DNA from: MedAcidi-G1 sp002713545
GTDB lineage: Bacteria > Actinomycetota > Acidimicrobiia > Acidimicrobiales > MedAcidi-G1
DNA: 29,977 nucleotides
NCBI GenBank assembly: GCA_964013895.1
Contig: CAXGYF010000024.1
Span: 1-29,977, forward strand
Direction: 5' to 3'
Shown: positions 22,117 through 29,903 of the stretch, one piece after another
How positions within the stretch are numbered: the first letter of the stretch is position 1
Layout: the number at the start of each line of letters is the position of its first letter
Program-made: the position numbers and the translations under genes
The notes under the pieces: model-generated
Seen by the model: the letters and a program-made list of their open reading frames with translations, nothing else
Databases searched by the model: none
Told to the model about the DNA's origin: nothing

Positions 22117-23526
22117 TTAGTCGGTTGATTTTTCTATTCTGGTTGCAAGGAATGCTGCTAATAAAGCAGTTATTCCTGCAGCCAGATGGATTGCCATAAA
22201 GCGTGAACCGCTTGTACTTGTACCCAACATTGCTGTTGCAAGAGTGATTCCGACCGTTCCTCCAACCATCTGAAGCATATTCAAGGAACCTCCAGCAACT
22301 CCAAGATCCTGATCCCCTGCAGCTGAAGTTGCGGCATTGGCTATCGTCGCTCGAATGTACCCGCTGCCGGCACCCGCTAAACCCGCTCCGAGAATAAACA
22401 CAATCAACCATTTCTGTTGGGCGCCTATACCGGCTATCAGCATTGCTATAGCAAAAACGAGGCAGCCAGTTATTGAAACACGTCTGGCTCCTTTGTCTAA
22501 GTCATGATTACCGCCAAGTTTCGCTGCAATAGCAAAAGCCAATGGTCGGGGAAGCATAAGAAGACCGATAACAGTTGGTCTAAAACCCCAACGACGTTCT
22601 AAAAGAAAAGGAGCGATAATCATTGCACCCATGTATGCGGCTTGTAGTACAGCTTGAACGGCTATTGGGATAGCGAAATTTGATTTGGACATTAAATCCG
22701 GAGGAAGTAACGGCATTTTTGTTCGATTTTCGACAGTTCGAAAAGCGATAAGTGCCAATGGTGAGATCACAGCTGCAGAAATTACAATTGGATGGTTCCA
22801 CCCCCATACAATTCCTCTGTTCACAGCAATTAAAAGACCTCCAACTCCTAGACCGAGGGTAAGGGCACCTGGAACATCGAAAGTGACTTCAGGCTTTCTC
22901 TCAGTTTCAGGAAGAGTTCTAGCCCCAATAAAGAATGCGACTATTACAAGTAACCCTTGAACAATAAAAAGTGTTCTCCAGCCCAGCCACTCAATCAAAG
23001 GTCCCCCAGTTACAACCCCAATGGCTGGAGAGACCGCCACGACAGCCATCCACATTCCTAATGCCTTTGATCGTTCTTTTCGTCCGTAAACCGAAAGGAT
23101 GATAGCCATAGCTGAAGGCCCCGCAGCAGCGGTCGCTGCTTGAGCTAAAGTTCGCATAAAAATCAAAGAGCCGACATTCCAGGACAGGGCGGTTAATAGG
23201 GCCAAAATCCCACCGAGCGCAAAACTGCCTAAGTAAGTTCGTCTATGTCCATGCAAGTCTCCTAATTTTCCTGCAATCGGAGTGATGATGGCGAAAGCCA
23301 GCAAAGGGGCCGCTAGGACCCAAGTCACCGAGTCATCGGATGTGCCTAGGTCTTGAGCTACACGAGGCAAGGAAGCTGAGAGAACAGTTACCGGGTAACT
23401 GCTAGTAGCGGTCCCGAAAAGTGCTGATAAGAGAACAATCCTTGGATAGTCAGGACGGGTGGAAAGTTTTTTTCGATTAGCAACCCAAAACCCGCGCGAA
23501 AAGTGGGGGTTTTTCTCATCATTCAT
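22117..23526 (-). CDS. MFS drug/solute exporter, 14-helix DHA2 (EmrB/QacA) type
   Basis: This 469-residue membrane protein has about 14 hydrophobic segments. Motif A follows helix 2 (AGKLGDLHGHRRTYLG), and helix 5 has the antiporter-type SPAIGVVTGGPLIEWLGWRTLFI segment, which marks proton-driven exporters. The central pair of extra helices and the long C-terminal half fit the DHA2 branch. The substrate is unknown. The gene starts 5 bases after the HAD gene stop, so the two share a transcript. The combination of a sugar-phosphatase-like HAD enzyme and an exporter could release a dephosphorylated metabolite, but that is a guess. Confidence 0.88.
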   Translation of the reverse strand: MNDEKNPHFSRGFWVANRKKLSTRPDYPRIVLLSALFGTATSSYPVTVLSASLPRVAQDLGTSDDSVTWVLAAPLLAFAIITPIAGKLGDLHGHRRTYLGSFALGGILALLTALSWNVGSLIFMRTLAQAATAAAGPSAMAIILSVYGRKERSKALGMWMAVVAVSPAIGVVTGGPLIEWLGWRTLFIVQGLLVIVAFFIGARTLPETERKPEVTFDVPGALTLGLGVGGLLIAVNRGIVWGWNHPIVISAAVISPLALIAFRTVENRTKMPLLPPDLMSKSNFAIPIAVQAVLQAAYMGAMIIAPFLLERRWGFRPTVIGLLMLPRPLAFAIAAKLGGNHDLDKGARRVSITGCLVFAIAMLIAGIGAQQKWLIVFILGAGLAGAGSGYIRATIANAATSAAGDQDLGVAGGSLNMLQMVGGTVGITLATAMLGTSTSGSRFMAIHLAAGITALLAAFLATRIEKSTD

Positions 23527-23531
23527 AGGTT

Positions 23532-24263
23532 TTATTTATTCCAACCTGACAGAATTTCTGGTACTTCACTGATGTTTTGGGCGACTGGAAAATCAATATT
23601 TTCCAGTTCGTTTGAATCAGGAATTTCAAGTTCCCATGTCGTGTGATGAGGGACATGAATGGCTTTACCTCCAATATTCAAAACTGGGAGAATGTCAGAA
23701 CTAACAGAGTTTCCTATCATTACGAACATCTCAGGCTTAATTCCGTAGCGATTTAATAGCATCTCGTATACGGCAGGATCTTTCTCTCCTACAACTTCAA
23801 CGTCCCAGAAGAAATCAGACAGTCCGCTATTTTCAACTTTTGCTTTTTGATGCAGGACGTCTCCTTTCGTGATGAGCAGCAGATGGTGACTATTAGATAA
23901 TTCACTTAGGGTTTCTTCAACACCAGGAAGTACGTCAACTGGAGCATTTATTAGTTCATCTCCCCAAGAAATAATCTTTGTGATCTCTTTTGTTTCTATT
24001 TCACTGTCCGAGATTTGAATGGCTGTAGTAATCATCGACTTGACAAAGCTTGTGACACCGTAACCGTATTGAGGGATTGAGGCTCTTTCATTTTCCAACA
24101 GAGCAGAATTTGTATCATGTGCTTCACTCCAAGGAGATAACAGTTCAAAGAAGCGATCCTGAATCTTGTAGAACCCGGCTTCGTTTTCCCAAAGAGTGTC
24201 ATCTGCATCGATTCCCAAAACAAAGGAGTTAGAAAATTCGGGATGCTTTTCTTGGTTTAACAT
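23532..24263 (-). CDS. HAD-superfamily hydrolase
   Basis: This 243-residue cytosolic phosphatase-like protein has the four HAD motifs: nucleophile D19 and acid D21 in GIDADDTLWEN, Thr in LLITKGD, Lys in VGEKDPAVYEML, and the acidic metal site in MIGNSVSSDILPVLNIGGKAIHV. A helical cap fills about residues 30-110. The spacing resembles YjjG/phosphoglycolate-phosphatase relatives. Substrate unknown. Its ATG lies 7 bases after TAGGCT and lacks a Shine-Dalgarno. It leads the HAD-MFS unit and is divergent from the DUF3499 gene. Confidence 0.87.
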   Translation of the reverse strand: MLNQEKHPEFSNSFVLGIDADDTLWENEAGFYKIQDRFFELLSPWSEAHDTNSALLENERASIPQYGYGVTSFVKSMITTAIQISDSEIETKEITKIISWGDELINAPVDVLPGVEETLSELSNSHHLLLITKGDVLHQKAKVENSGLSDFFWDVEVVGEKDPAVYEMLLNRYGIKPEMFVMIGNSVSSDILPVLNIGGKAIHVPHHTTWELEIPDSNELENIDFPVAQNISEVPEILSGWNK

Positions 24264-24270
24264 AAATTTG

Positions 24271-24276
24271 AGCCTA
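24271..24276 (-). promoter_or_regulatory. -10 element (TAGGCT) of a putative leaderless HAD gene promoter
   Basis: TANNNT on the minus strand ends 7 bases before the ATG at 24263. Confidence 0.45.
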
Positions 24277-24326
24277 GAACTATAGGAAGTATTTAGAGTG
24301 TCCCCGACAGGAGTCTCCCGCGGTAC

Positions 24327-24332
24327 TAACTT
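24327..24332 (+). promoter_or_regulatory. -10 element (TAACTT) of a putative leaderless DUF3499 promoter
   Basis: TANNNT ends 7 bases before the ATG at 24340 and supports that start over the GTG at 24298, which it follows. Confidence 0.5.
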
Positions 24333-24339
24333 TAAGTCT

Positions 24340-24915
24340 ATGCGGTACCTATGTATGCGTTCAGCTTGTTCAGGAAAAGCTGTTTATCTAGTTGAAATGG
24401 ACGTCAAGGGCACGTCTTTTATTATTCGTGACCTTGACGAGGTGGAAGGACCAGGACAGGTTGTGCTTTGCGAAGTTCATGTTGGGCGTTTGAAAGCTCC
24501 CAAAGGTTGGCAACTGATCGATGAACGCAACAGAGGGAATTTGGTTCAATTCCCTGAAGATCCAGAAAATCGTCCAAAACGGCGTAAAAGGGGAGTCCTT
24601 GCAGGGCTTAAGCGGGAAAGTTCTGACGAGGTTGTAAGGCCCATTGGTGAGGCACGGCATCCTTTGGAAACAGAAGATGCCGCTCAAACCCCTTCACCTG
24701 AAAAAACACCTCTGTTAGCTCGTGCTTTCACAGGTTTAAGTAAGCATCCGTCTTTACCTCAAAGCGAGTCTGTTGAAGGAAATGATGAAACAGACCAGCA
24801 GGGCATTTTTGATGAAGAAGACTGGGACCAACGAGACGTCTCAGAGGTTGATGAGGAACGTCGAGATGGTGATCAAATGGATTTCGATTCCATTGATTTA
24901 GAGCCGATTGCTTAA
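24340..24915 (+). CDS. DUF3499-like actinobacterial protein
   Basis: This 191-residue protein has a short N-terminal domain resembling DUF3499, a family of unknown function found mainly in Actinomycetota. It shows C5-x4-C10 in MRYLCMRSACSGKAV and C44-x2-H47 in VVLCEVHVGRLKAPKGWQLID, a likely four-ligand metal site. From about residue 60 the chain turns polar: KRRKRGV, then a long acidic, Ser/Glu/Asp-rich tail likely to be disordered. The tail makes it longer than the core domain. The ATG at 24340 is chosen because the domain starts at MRYLC and a TANNNT lies 7 bases upstream. A GTG at 24298 is less likely. Confidence 0.75.
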   Translation: MRYLCMRSACSGKAVYLVEMDVKGTSFIIRDLDEVEGPGQVVLCEVHVGRLKAPKGWQLIDERNRGNLVQFPEDPENRPKRRKRGVLAGLKRESSDEVVRPIGEARHPLETEDAAQTPSPEKTPLLARAFTGLSKHPSLPQSESVEGNDETDQQGIFDEEDWDQRDVSEVDEERRDGDQMDFDSIDLEPIA

Positions 24916-24993
24916 TTTTTAACGCCACAAACCATTAACCCATTGGTAGGTTGAAGCCGGTTATTTATTTTCTGCGAGACTTATGGAGGAACA

Positions 24994-26202
24994 GTGGCTG
25001 AAATTACTGAAGCTGAAATTAGGGATTTAGCAAAAAAACTTGTTGAGGAAGTCCCACCAGACAAAGTAGATCAGTTCGAGTTCCGTGGCGCCCAGTTTGA
25101 CCACGGATTAGCTTTCGTGCAGTTCCCGGAAGGTCTCGGAGGTCTTGGTCTTGAAAGCCGAAAACTGCAAACGGTGGTTGATGCTGAACTACGAGGCGCT
25201 GGAGTTCCTTATCATGATCTAGCTATTAACCCTATTGGTATAGGTATGGGGGCTCCAGTTGTTCTCACATATGCTTCCGATGAGCAGAAGGAAAGACTAT
25301 TGCGTCCTATGTTCACAGGTGAGGAAATCTGGTGTCAGCTTTTCAGCGAACCAGGAGCCGGATCTGATGTCGCCGGATTATCATCTCGAGCTGTTCTAGA
25401 TGGCGACGAATGGATAGTTAACGGACAAAAAGTATGGACAACACTTGCGCATGTTTCCAAATGGGGAATGCTCGTAGCGAGAACAGATCCTGATCAACCC
25501 AAACATAAGGGTATGACTTATTTTCTTCTCGACATGGAATCACCTGGAGTGGAGGTAAGGCCTTTGCATCAGATCACAGGAGAAGCTGAGTTCAACGAAG
25601 TTTTCTTCAACGATGTTCGCATACCTAACGACAGGGTTTTTGGAGACGTAGGTGCAGGCTGGAGCGCCGCTGTCACCACATTGATGAATGAACGTGTGGC
25701 ACTTGGAGGTGGCGTACCCAAAAAAGGAGTAGGTCCGATCCGTGACTTGATGCAAGTCTGGGAAGAAAAGAAAGAAACACTTGACCCAGTAACAAGATCA
25801 GTTTTTCGTGACAAAGTAAGCAGATTCTGGATGGAAGCTGAAGCTTTGCGACTCACAAACTGGAGGGCAAGAGAAGCAAGCAAATCAGGAAATCCAGGTC
25901 CTGAAGGTTCAGTTGGAAAACTTATGTCAGCAGAAATGAATCAGCGCATATATGAGACATGTGTTGAAATAGCAGGAGCTGAAGGCCTTCTCTACGAAGC
26001 AGGATATGACCGCAAACGGCCTGAAGGTTTACGAACTGAAGGCGATCTTACGAGATACTCATTTTTAAGATCCCGTGCCAACACAATAGAAGGTGGCACA
26101 TCTGAGATCATGAGAAACATTCTTGGAGAAAGAGTCTTGGGACTTCCAGGAGATGTGAGAGTCGATAAAGATGTTTCCTGGGCGGACGTGCCGAGAAATT
26201 AG
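24994..26202 (+). CDS. Acyl-CoA dehydrogenase
   Basis: This 402-residue FAD flavoprotein introduces a trans-2 double bond into an acyl-CoA and passes electrons to ETF. Family elements: LFSEPGAGSDVAGL (flavin and substrate loop), VNGQKVWTTLAHVSKWGMLVART, FFNDVRIPNDRVFGDVGAGW, and the C-terminal IEGGTSEIMRNILGERVLGLP with a Glu at the usual catalytic-base position. The chain length preference cannot be told. This type, with an N-terminal part shortened to about 90 residues before the beta domain, is common in actinobacterial steroid/fatty-acid FadE groups. A GGAGGA at 24985-24990 lies 3 bases before the GTG start. It ends 7 bases before the convergent cysS. Confidence 0.93.
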   Translation: MAEITEAEIRDLAKKLVEEVPPDKVDQFEFRGAQFDHGLAFVQFPEGLGGLGLESRKLQTVVDAELRGAGVPYHDLAINPIGIGMGAPVVLTYASDEQKERLLRPMFTGEEIWCQLFSEPGAGSDVAGLSSRAVLDGDEWIVNGQKVWTTLAHVSKWGMLVARTDPDQPKHKGMTYFLLDMESPGVEVRPLHQITGEAEFNEVFFNDVRIPNDRVFGDVGAGWSAAVTTLMNERVALGGGVPKKGVGPIRDLMQVWEEKKETLDPVTRSVFRDKVSRFWMEAEALRLTNWRAREASKSGNPGPEGSVGKLMSAEMNQRIYETCVEIAGAEGLLYEAGYDRKRPEGLRTEGDLTRYSFLRSRANTIEGGTSEIMRNILGERVLGLPGDVRVDKDVSWADVPRN

Positions 26203-26209
26203 AAAATAG

Positions 26210-27598
26210 TCAGGAACGGTGCCAACCAGTTCCTTGAGCTGAATCTTCGAGAACTATGCCACTTGCAGATAGCGAATCGCGTATCTCATCAGCCCTTGCA
26301 TAATCTCCACTTTCGCGAGCCTGATTACGTTCAACTATCAACTCTTCGATCTTGTTCTCATCTAACTCTGATTCCTTTGAAGCTGATGGTCGCTGATCTC
26401 GACCGATTTTCACTCCGAGAACATCTGCGAGAACCTCAATAGCACATCCGATGCTTGCAGCTTCATCAGAGTTGTTTTCGTCCAAGTGACGGTTAGCTTC
26501 ACGAACAGCGTCAAAAATCACCGCAACGGCCGCAGGAGTGCCAAGATCGTCATCCATTGCCTCATTGAACTTTACGACAACACTCCCGTCAGGTTCAGAA
26601 TCTTCCAGATTTGCTGATCTGAAACGATCAGCGAAAGCATCGAGACGATCAAGGGCTGAAACAGCACCGTCAAGAGCGTCTGCTCCTATTTCCATGGTGT
26701 GACGGTAATGGGTTTGAAGAACCAGAAGCCTCAGGGCACGCGGATCCCAGTGGTCCAACATTGCTTCAAGAGTCGTGAAATTACCCAAAGATTTAGACAT
26801 TTTCTCACCGTCGACTTGAACCATTCCGTTGTGAATCCAATATTTCGCAAACTCTCGTCCACAACCCAAAGCTTCAGCTCTTTCGTTTTCATGATGAGGG
26901 AAGATCAGGTCATCGCCACCACCGTGTATGTCAAAACCGTCACCCAAAAGGTCTAAGGACATGGCGACACATTCGATATGCCACCCAGGTCGTCCCGAAC
27001 CCCAGGGAGAATCCCAGGTTGGCTCACCCGGTTTTGCAGCTTTCCACAATGCGAAATCGAGAGGGTCGTCTTTGCCTTCGTCAACGTCGACTCGTGCACC
27101 AGCACCTTCTCTAAGGTCATCAACAGTCCGGTTAACCAAAGCACCGTATTCATCTAACTTGTCAACGTCAAAATAGACACCGTCATCTGTGGTGTAAGCC
27201 ATCTCACGGTCGATCAGATCAGTGATCACTGAAACCATACGGTCTACGAACTCGGTGGCACGGGGCCGCAGATCGGGATGCTCTATGTTCAAACGGTCCA
27301 TTTCGGCAATAAAGATTTCTTCGAACCGTGCAGCCAGATCAGGTTCAGAGGTTCCTTCTTCGGCTGCTCGTGCGATTATCTTGTCGTCAATGTCGGTGAT
27401 ATTGGAAACAGCTTTAACCTCATACCCTGACCATCTCAGATATCTCACGAGAATATCGAAAGCCATAGTTGAGCGGGCGTGACCCAGATGGGGGGCGTCG
27501 TAGACGGTGGGGCCACACCAGTAAACCGAGACTTTCCCAGGGTCGCGAGGGGAGAAGTCGATCTTGTCTCCTGTGAGACTGTCAGTAAATTTCAGCAC
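26210..27598 (-). CDS. cysS: Cysteinyl-tRNA synthetase
   Basis: This 462-residue class I synthetase charges tRNA-Cys. It has zinc ligands Cys28 (YWCGPTVYD), the Cys of WHIECVAM and the His/Glu of FPHHENE, the HIGH-type HLGH (37-40), and KMSKSLGN. The C-terminal helical part (DALDRLDAFADRF onward) recognises the tRNA. The length is normal for bacteria. The GTG at 27598 lies 6 bases after TATCAT without a Shine-Dalgarno, pointing to its own leaderless transcript although mshC lies 62 bases upstream on the same strand. Its base composition looks more GC-rich than the neighbouring envelope genes, as expected for a conserved enzyme. Confidence 0.97.
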   Translation of the reverse strand: MLKFTDSLTGDKIDFSPRDPGKVSVYWCGPTVYDAPHLGHARSTMAFDILVRYLRWSGYEVKAVSNITDIDDKIIARAAEEGTSEPDLAARFEEIFIAEMDRLNIEHPDLRPRATEFVDRMVSVITDLIDREMAYTTDDGVYFDVDKLDEYGALVNRTVDDLREGAGARVDVDEGKDDPLDFALWKAAKPGEPTWDSPWGSGRPGWHIECVAMSLDLLGDGFDIHGGGDDLIFPHHENERAEALGCGREFAKYWIHNGMVQVDGEKMSKSLGNFTTLEAMLDHWDPRALRLLVLQTHYRHTMEIGADALDGAVSALDRLDAFADRFRSANLEDSEPDGSVVVKFNEAMDDDLGTPAAVAVIFDAVREANRHLDENNSDEAASIGCAIEVLADVLGVKIGRDQRPSASKESELDENKIEELIVERNQARESGDYARADEIRDSLSASGIVLEDSAQGTGWHRS

Positions 27599-27604
27599 AA
27601 TAAA

Positions 27605-27610
27605 ATGATA
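27605..27610 (-). promoter_or_regulatory. -10 element (TATCAT) of a putative leaderless cysS promoter
   Basis: TANNNT on the minus strand ends 6 bases before the GTG at 27598. Confidence 0.5.
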
Positions 27611-27660
27611 CGCGAAAAGAGAAGTCAGTGATTGCCAGAAACGAATTCAGACCCAAAAAT

Positions 27661-28839
27661 CTAGACAGAATTCAGGTCGACACCAAGGATTGCTGCTGCT
27701 TGAGTTAAAGCAGTTCTGGCGTGAGAGTCATCTCCTTCACTTTCAATAGTTCTCTTAGCGAAGTCATCGATAAGTTGACACGCTTTAGGAAGATCCATAT
27801 CGTCATCAATTGCCTCCCTGACTTCATTTAAAAGATTTTCAGAGTCAGGTCCGTGAGAGCAGGATGCTGCTTCAAGCATTCTTTTCAACATTGCTTCACC
27901 TTTGTCGATATCACCATCAAACCATTCGAAGCCCCCACGATAATGGTGGGATAACAGCGCCAACCTGATAGCTCTGGGGTCATGCTCGGCTTTGAGGTCA
28001 CGAACGAAAACAAGGTTTCCCAAAGATTTCGACATTTTCTCCCCTTCATAGGCGACCATCCCCACATGCATCCAATGGCGTGCGAAAGGACTGTCGTTTG
28101 CGGCGACACTTTGAGCTGTTTCACATTCATGATGAGGGAAGATCAGATCGTCGCCACCCCCGTGAAGGTCGATTGTCGGGCCGAGTTCAGACATGGCCAT
28201 TGCTGAGCATTCAATATGCCATCCGGGTCGCCCGGGGCCGAACGGTGAATCCCAAGAAGGTTCATTTTCTTCTGATTTCTGCCACAAAATGAAATCAAGA
28301 GGATTGCGGAGTCGTTCATCTTCGGTGTTGGCGCCGCGTTCGTTAGCGAAAGAGATCATTGTTGGTTCGTCGTAACCAGAAATTTTTCCAAAATCAGAGA
28401 AAGTAGTTACGTCGAAAAAAGTTGTTCCATCAACCGTGTAGGTGTGTCCCTTCTCAGCAAGCTGGCTTATAAGAGACACAATTTCGTCGATTGAACCTGT
28501 GACAGTGGGTTCAGCAATCGCAGGACGTAAATCTAGTGCTTTAATGTCATCTCTGAACTGTGCAGTCTCAGATAAACCCAACTCTAAGTAGTCAACATCG
28601 ATTTCTTTAGCTTTTGCGAGTATTGAATCGTCAACGTCGGTGACATTACGAACCATTTTGACTTCATGACCGAGGTCCTCAAGACGGCGTATCAGTACAT
28701 CGAAACAAAGGTAAGTGAATGCGTGACCGAGATGAGTCGCGTCGTAGGGGGTTATCCCACATACATACATTGAAACAGTGGGACCGGGTTCGAAAGGAAC
28801 AACTTCACGTTGGCTCGTGTCGTAGAGGCGCATACTCAT
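27661..28839 (-). CDS. mshC: L-cysteine:1D-myo-inositol 2-amino-2-deoxy-alpha-D-glucopyranoside ligase (mycothiol synthesis)
   Basis: This 392-residue paralogue of CysRS joins cysteine to GlcN-Ins by an ATP-dependent step of mycothiol synthesis, the actinobacterial thiol. Its active-site lead MYVCGITPYDATHLGHA (24-40) has the MshC-type GITPYDAT in place of the CysRS GPTVYDAP. SPFGPGRPGWHIECSAM, GGGDDLIFPHHECETAQ and EKMSKSLGNLV retain the zinc and KMSKS elements. It lacks the C-terminal tRNA-binding extension of the neighbouring cysS. A TACGGT lies 7 bases before the ATG at 28839; the next in-frame ATG is 2 codons on. It precedes cysS on the same strand with a 62-base gap. The rest of the mycothiol pathway is not in the window. 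Confidence 0.93.
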   Translation of the reverse strand: MSMRLYDTSQREVVPFEPGPTVSMYVCGITPYDATHLGHAFTYLCFDVLIRRLEDLGHEVKMVRNVTDVDDSILAKAKEIDVDYLELGLSETAQFRDDIKALDLRPAIAEPTVTGSIDEIVSLISQLAEKGHTYTVDGTTFFDVTTFSDFGKISGYDEPTMISFANERGANTEDERLRNPLDFILWQKSEENEPSWDSPFGPGRPGWHIECSAMAMSELGPTIDLHGGGDDLIFPHHECETAQSVAANDSPFARHWMHVGMVAYEGEKMSKSLGNLVFVRDLKAEHDPRAIRLALLSHHYRGGFEWFDGDIDKGEAMLKRMLEAASCSHGPDSENLLNEVREAIDDDMDLPKACQLIDDFAKRTIESEGDDSHARTALTQAAAILGVDLNSV

Positions 28840-28846
28840 AGAAGTG

Positions 28847-28852
28847 ACCGTA
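28847..28852 (-). promoter_or_regulatory. -10 element (TACGGT) of a putative leaderless mshC promoter
   Basis: TANNNT on the minus strand ends 7 bases before the ATG at 28839, inside the 43-base gap after the hydrolase gene. Confidence 0.4.
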
Positions 28853-28882
28853 GTTCCCTGATCGTCATTTTTCAGAGTCCGC

Positions 28883-29782
28883 TCAGTCTCTTTCGAAAGG
28901 AACTGAATGTTCCCAGTCAGCTAACAGTGTCCGTATCGCAGCTACGACGAGCAGAGGCTGATCGAGCATCATGTGATGGCCTGCCAAGGGGATCTCTACG
29001 ATAGGTGCCACGCGACCCAATTGTTCGTACATGTAAGCCCCAATACCTGGTGTTACAAGACCGTTTTCAGCTCTGAATAAAGCAATACGGCAGGTGACTT
29101 GACGAAGAAGTTCATCGGCAGCAGAACGGCGTTGCTCCTGAAAGACAACTGGGTCAAACTTCCATGTCACACCACCCTCAACTTCAGTTAAGGACATTCT
29201 TGCAATGTGATGCATGACAAAAGGTTCAGTGTTTTCCTGTTCAGGAACAGGACGGAATCTCGTCATAGCGGTTGGAAAATCGGCGTGCACTTTAGGAGTA
29301 GCGAACTGGCTTCTGCGTTGAACCTGCATCTCAGGGTCGGGTGCAGTCACAGCAGAATCCAGGATTATCGCACCCGCTAGCTTGTCGGGATGTTTAGCGG
29401 CGGTAGCTAACGTCACGTAACCACCCATTGAATGGCCGACAATAATGGGTGGACCTTCCATCTCGGCATCTGAAGCCACAGCTACGACCTCATCGCACCA
29501 TTGGTTCAACGAATACGATTCACGTCTTCCGCTGTCGCCGTGGCCTGAAAGGTCAAGAGCAGCAACACGGTAGATTTGAGCGAACTGGGAAGCCACGTGA
29601 GTCCACCAGTGCGCATGAGCGGCACCGCCGTGGACGAAAACAAGACCCGGCCGGTCGGCTTCACCCCAAGTCAAATAGTGGATGTCGACTCCTTCGACAT
29701 TGACCATATGGTCTTCATAGGGGACGTCCATGGCTTTGCGGTACCAGGCTGGTGCGTCGTTAATTTCAGTTTCTTTTTCCAT
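28883..29782 (-). CDS. Alpha/beta-fold hydrolase
   Basis: This 299-residue esterase/hydrolase-like protein has the oxyanion strand VFVHGGAAHAHWW (48-60), LDLSGHGDSG, the nucleophile elbow VGHSMGG (Ser118), and a late His in LAGHHMMLDQP; the acid is probably an Asp or Glu between about 235 and 250. It has no signal peptide, so it acts in the cytosol. The substrate is unknown. Its ATG lies only three bases beyond the 3' end of the tRNA-Arg gene on the same strand, with no room for its own promoter or Shine-Dalgarno, so it is probably expressed from the tRNA transcript. mshC follows after 43 bases. An internal ATG at codon 18 is a weaker alternative start. Confidence 0.88.
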   Translation of the reverse strand: MEKETEINDAPAWYRKAMDVPYEDHMVNVEGVDIHYLTWGEADRPGLVFVHGGAAHAHWWTHVASQFAQIYRVAALDLSGHGDSGRRESYSLNQWCDEVVAVASDAEMEGPPIIVGHSMGGYVTLATAAKHPDKLAGAIILDSAVTAPDPEMQVQRRSQFATPKVHADFPTAMTRFRPVPEQENTEPFVMHHIARMSLTEVEGGVTWKFDPVVFQEQRRSAADELLRQVTCRIALFRAENGLVTPGIGAYMYEQLGRVAPIVEIPLAGHHMMLDQPLLVVAAIRTLLADWEHSVPFERD

Positions 29783-29785
29783 AAG

Positions 29786-29859
29786 CGCCCTCGGCAGGAA
29801 TTGAACCTGCGGCCTACCGCTTAGGAGGCGGTCGCTCTATCCAACTGAGCTACGAGGGC
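29786..29859 (-). tRNA. tRNA-Arg, anticodon CCU
   Basis: A complete 74-base cloverleaf reads on the minus strand: acceptor GCCCTCG/CGAGGGC (7 perfect pairs), D arm GCTC/GAGC, anticodon arm ACCGC/GCGGT with loop CTCCTAA (anticodon CCU, decodes AGG), 5-base variable loop, T arm GCAGG/CCTGC with loop TTCAATT, and discriminator G. CCA is not encoded and must be added. It is followed at 3 bases by the hydrolase ATG. Confidence 0.96.
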
Positions 29860-29874
29860 AAACGTTTCTAATCA

Positions 29875-29903
29875 AGGGTATTTACCCTTATGGCTTTAGT
29901 TAA
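29875..29903 (-). promoter_or_regulatory. Promoter of tRNA-Arg: TTAACT, 17-bp spacer, TACCCT
   Basis: On the minus strand the -35 (TTAACT, plus coordinates 29898-29903) and -10 (TACCCT, 29875-29880) are 17 bp apart. A start about 7 bases later leaves an 8-9-base leader before the tRNA. The -10 is half of an inverted repeat, AAGGGTA at 29874-29880 and TACCCTT at 29883-29889. I see no gene in the remaining bases to the window end. Confidence 0.5.

Noticed and set aside
24273..24286. CCTA/TAGG inverted repeat at the HAD promoter
   Set aside because: Only 4-bp arms; expected by chance.
28080..28375. Short plus-strand frames inside mshC and cysS with HDEGRSDRR-like peptides
   Set aside because: They appear at the same place in both paralogues because they are antisense to the conserved GGGDDLIFPHHE segment.
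27661..28839. Second cysteinyl-tRNA synthetase
   Set aside because: The GITPYDATHLGHA active-site lead and missing C-terminal tRNA-binding part identify it as MshC.
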